Shown piece by piece: positions 61,763 through 64,000 of a stretch of DNA of 64,000 nucleotides. A program made the position numbers and the translations under genes. The stretch covers positions 16,110-80,109 of the forward strand of contig JAFRHL010000021.1 in the NCBI GenBank assembly GCA_017433295.1. The letters are read 5' to 3'. This stretch comes from Eubacterium sp. (GTDB lineage Bacteria > Bacillota > Clostridia > Lachnospirales > Lachnospiraceae). The notes under the pieces are model-generated. The model was not told where the DNA came from and searched no databases. It saw nothing but the letters and a program-made list of their open reading frames with translations. Every line of letters starts with the position of its first letter. The stretch's first letter is position 1.

Positions 61763-62023
61763 GTGATCACCATTGAAATAAGAATCCAAGCGGCGAAGCA
61801 AATCCGAAAATTGCGGCAAGAACGGAATTAGACTCAACAGTATCTTGCAGAAATCACAAATCTCCCCGGCCCGTGGTCGGTAAGCAGGTTGGAAACGAGA
61901 GGAACGGACAGTCTGAGTACACTTCAAATAATCTGCGATGCGTTTGGAATTGAAGTCTGGGAGTTGCTGAGGGTTGCGAGTGATTTGTCGGACGAGTTCA
62001 AAAATGAAAGCATAAAACGATAG
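61763..62023 (+). pseudogene. XRE-family regulator with an amber codon
   Basis: From GTG 61763 (after AAAGGA) the frame gives 86 residues of a helix-turn-helix regulator: AAKQIRKLRQERN, stop, TQQYLAEI, WSVSRLETRGTDSLSTLQII, CDAFGIEVWELL. A single TAG at 61829-61831 interrupts it at codon 23, where family members carry a Leu or similar (TTG to TAG is one change). The rest is intact, so inactivation is recent. Confidence 0.65.
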
Positions 62024-62174
62024 CCTTGGCGAAGATGAAATATGATTATTTGCTGTGAGCATCGGCAATACTGACAGTATCGACGCGACTGAAAAGAAAT
62101 AATATGCAAATTGAAAGCCACAGATGAGTGTGGACAACGGAACCGGAAAGCCGGTATTTTTTTAGACCGTTTAA

Positions 62175-62189
62175 ATCGTTTTGTAACGG
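62175..62189 (+). repeat. 15-bp direct repeat, left copy
   Basis: ATCGTTTTGTAACGG, identical to 63020-63034 and preceded in both by CGTTTA. It lies just before the RBS of the HTH gene, so it may be its operator. Confidence 0.6.
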
Positions 62190-62206
62190 TTATAAAGGAG
62201 AAGACA

Positions 62207-63004
62207 ATGGGACGCAAACCAAAACACCCAGAACATAAGCAACAAGCCGAGAAGCTGATGAATGAGCTGCTTGATGGCGTTGTGGAGATATGGACGGGGA
62301 TGAAGGAACCGCAATTGAACAAAGTGTCAGAGGAACTGGAGATGTCCCCGGCGAAGATTCGGAAGCTGCTGATCACAGCCGGGGTACGGGACGGCGAGCG
62401 GTATTACGAGAATGCGGTGGCGGATAGAGTGCTGAAGCTGTGGAGGGAGAAAAAGAGTGTGGCCGAGGTAAGTGTGGAGACCGGGCTCAGCAAATCATCT
62501 GTCACAGGATATCTTCCACACTCGAAAATCATCTATAGCCTTGATACTTTGTCTGCTGAAGCGGAGCGAATCAAACTTTTCAGATCACGTCAGCGGGCGT
62601 GTGAGGAACTAAGATCAGCTATCGGTACAGATGAGCAGTCCCTCGCTCTCTGGACTTGCATCTGCCTTTTCCAGCACTATCCCTTCCAAACTCTCGGTCG
62701 TGGCAAGGATCACACAGGAGCGACGAAGTTCAGCTATGAAGTGAGTGCAGAGGGCAAGGCTGGCGGCCGGCATTACGATGGCCCGAGTGTGGACGGCTAT
62801 GGGAATGAGATGTGGGTGACCGTGGCTGGGGAAAAGCGGGAGAAGAGTATAAGCAGGAGCACCGTAGAACTTGGATTGAAAAATGCGCTGGAAGAGCAGA
62901 AGAGAACCGGTTTCGTATCCGGCCCGCGGAAGTTGAACACACCAGGCGCTCATTCGTACTTGTACGCTTTATTCCTGCGATTCGGCGTGATCACGGCGGA
63001 GTGA
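62207..63004 (+). CDS. Helix-turn-helix DNA-binding protein of mobile-element type
   Basis: 265 residues from ATG 62207 (after AAAGGAG). Starts with a short basic N-terminus; two HTH-like segments follow, LNKVSEELEMSPAKIRKLLI and SVAEVSVETGLSKSSVTGYL. The C-terminal half (YEVSAEGKAGGRHYDGPSVD, VTVAGEKREKSISRSTVELG) is not a domain I recognise, but it recurs in Lachnospiraceae accessory regions. Probably a regulator; flanked by identical 15-mers. Confidence 0.7.
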   Translation: MGRKPKHPEHKQQAEKLMNELLDGVVEIWTGMKEPQLNKVSEELEMSPAKIRKLLITAGVRDGERYYENAVADRVLKLWREKKSVAEVSVETGLSKSSVTGYLPHSKIIYSLDTLSAEAERIKLFRSRQRACEELRSAIGTDEQSLALWTCICLFQHYPFQTLGRGKDHTGATKFSYEVSAEGKAGGRHYDGPSVDGYGNEMWVTVAGEKREKSISRSTVELGLKNALEEQKRTGFVSGPRKLNTPGAHSYLYALFLRFGVITAE

Positions 63005-63019
63005 GCGTGGTCGTTTAGC

Positions 63020-63034
63020 ATCGTTTTGTAACGG
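63020..63034 (+). repeat. 15-bp direct repeat, right copy
   Basis: ATCGTTTTGTAACGG, 16 bp after the HTH gene stop. Identical to the left copy. Confidence 0.6.
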
Positions 63035-63268
63035 AAAAAGCCTGCTGGAGCCAATAACCGGCGTGACTAAACTGCCCGAAATCAGGCCCCGTTTTTTGTC
63101 CAGTTTATGGCCCGATATAAATGAAGAATTCACTTGCAAATTACTCCAAACAGAGTGATGAATAACGTGCGGCCGGGGTAGCCGGGAGCGGCGCCGAGGG
63201 TAGCTGGGGTGAACTGGCCAACAACATCATTACACGGAGCTGCACAGCAGCTCGGAAAGGAGAACAGC

Positions 63269-63712
63269 ATGATCAAAAGACTGTACAAGGAAGCGGTAAA
63301 TGAAGGAGTCTTTCAGGAAGCATATTCTTTGGCCGGATTTGAGGACAAAGAGAATGTAGAGGAACTGAAGACCACACTGGAAGAGTACGGGAAGAAGCTG
63401 GATAGAATGCCGAATCGGAATCTCTCCGCTGAAAAGTACGCAGATGAGTTAGTTGATGCGCTGTACGGAGACGCCCAGGACTTACTTGGAGTCGAGATGA
63501 TCCACAGTTTGGGAGGAGAAGAAAAGGCGATGGGCATGACCTACGGCGAATTCTACGCTTACAATAAGGCGGCTCAAGTGTGGCTTGATTTCCTGCTCAC
63601 CAAGGGCGTCTCAGACGACAAGACAGAAGATGAGTGGGAAGCCGTATACCTGGAAGCAGAAGATCTCCTTTGGGAAGAGTTCAAACGGCGTATGGCTCTG
63701 AAGAGAGCCTAA
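63269..63712 (+). CDS. Acidic helical protein of unknown function
   Basis: 147 residues, start ATG 63269 after AAAGGAG. Mostly helical and acidic: MIKRLYKEAVNEGVFQEAY, MGMTYGEFYAYNKAAQVWLD and a C-terminal EDLLWEEFKRRMALKRA. No signal peptide, membrane segment or domain I can name. The good RBS and a terminator right after support a real gene. Sits between two accessory genes. Confidence 0.65.
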   Translation: MIKRLYKEAVNEGVFQEAYSLAGFEDKENVEELKTTLEEYGKKLDRMPNRNLSAEKYADELVDALYGDAQDLLGVEMIHSLGGEEKAMGMTYGEFYAYNKAAQVWLDFLLTKGVSDDKTEDEWEAVYLEAEDLLWEEFKRRMALKRA

Positions 63713-63717
63713 GAAAC

Positions 63718-63768
63718 AGCCGGGGCGGTAGTGTGGTTTTGAACTGCACTGCTTCCCCCGGCTTTTTA
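63718..63768 (+). terminator. Rho-independent terminator
   Basis: Stem AGCCGGGG (63718-63725) with CCCCGGCT (63756-63763), inner GTG/CAC pairing, then TTTTATC. It ends the 147-residue protein gene. Confidence 0.75.
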
Positions 63769-63770
63769 TC

Positions 63771-63800
63771 TTGACAAACACAGTCAGTTGGCTGTATAAT
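63771..63800 (+). promoter_or_regulatory. Strong promoter of the last gene
   Basis: TTGACA (63771-63776), 18-bp spacer, TATAAT (63795-63800); both boxes match consensus exactly. 36 bp to the start codon. Confidence 0.75.
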
Positions 63801-63836
63801 ACAACCAGTTGAACGACATTCGATTGGAGGACTGCT

Positions 63837-64000
63837 ATGATCCTGAAAAACTATACCGGCGTTGAAGATAACTACCTTCTCCGGATCCTGCAAGACTGCT
63901 TGACTGCCTACCACGATTTATATGAACCGGCGAGTAGCGAAGTAGAGTTCATACTGTTCGATTCGCCTGACAAACTGAAGGAGATCCGTGCCATCCTCAC
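63837..64000 (+). CDS. Unknown protein, 5' part only
   Basis: ATG 63837 after TTGGAGG, behind a consensus promoter. The 54 visible codons read MILKNYTGVEDNYLLRILQD, then a mixed alpha/beta sequence (VEFILFDSPDKLKEI). No family recognised. The gene runs out of the window. Confidence 0.65.
   Translation, partial: MILKNYTGVEDNYLLRILQDCLTAYHDLYEPASSEVEFILFDSPDKLKEIRAIL

Overview
The window looks like the chromosome of a spore-forming Clostridia member, most likely Lachnospiraceae. It carries spoIIP and the germination protease gpr, and the Firmicutes gene order comEA / comEC / holA / spoIIP-gpr / rpsT / lepA / hemW. RBSs are strong AGGAGG types and several genes use TTG or GTG starts. The genus is inference.

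Layout. 1-5 kb: amino-acid biosynthesis (ilvD 3' end, ilvB, serA, asd), then an MscS channel. 6-16 kb: a dispersed arginine regulon: argH, an amino-acid ABC importer, argG and argCJBD. The argC, argG and importer promoters carry similar ARG-box-like palindromes. 16.3-16.9 kb: a small YdcZ-type transporter whose RBS lies inside a long-range stem of a structured leader, a candidate unclassified RNA switch. 17-27 kb: the competence/sporulation block, with a two-component system and a GerMN lipoprotein between comEA and comEC. 27.6-30.6 kb: an AT-rich three-gene cassette (DUF262 protein, OLD-like ATPase, DUF4160-like protein) with its own promoter, set between rpsT and lepA; it is a candidate defence system. 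30.6-33.7 kb: lepA and hemW, where the usual order breaks before hrcA.

34-60 kb: a surface-polysaccharide locus. It opens with a tyrosine recombinase. Beside it is a segment bounded by perfect 24-bp inverted repeats (34915-34938 and 35307-35330) that holds a promoter (TTGATT-17-TATACT) pointing into the locus, i.e. a probable invertible ON/OFF switch. Downstream come an HA-repeat helicase, a CapD-type dehydratase, VanZ proteins, DegT and other PLP enzymes, a priming sugar transferase, an ATP-grasp enzyme, glycosyltransferases, two P-loop kinase-like proteins, Wzy and Wzx. Two acyltransferase genes near the end are each frameshifted exactly at a poly-G run (G8 and G9), as expected of slipped-strand contingency genes. 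Recombinase-driven inversion and G-tract slippage would together give two layers of surface variation.

The 40.2-43.1 kb stretch inside the locus is mobile debris: a diverged direct repeat, a recurring hairpin with covarying stems, five short repeats, a small zinc-ribbon protein and an orphan YafQ-like toxin. 60-64 kb is accessory DNA: a TIR/deoxyribosyltransferase-like protein, an XRE regulator broken by an amber codon, an HTH protein flanked by identical 15-mers, and two proteins of unknown function, the last cut by the window end. No tRNA, rRNA or CRISPR array was seen.
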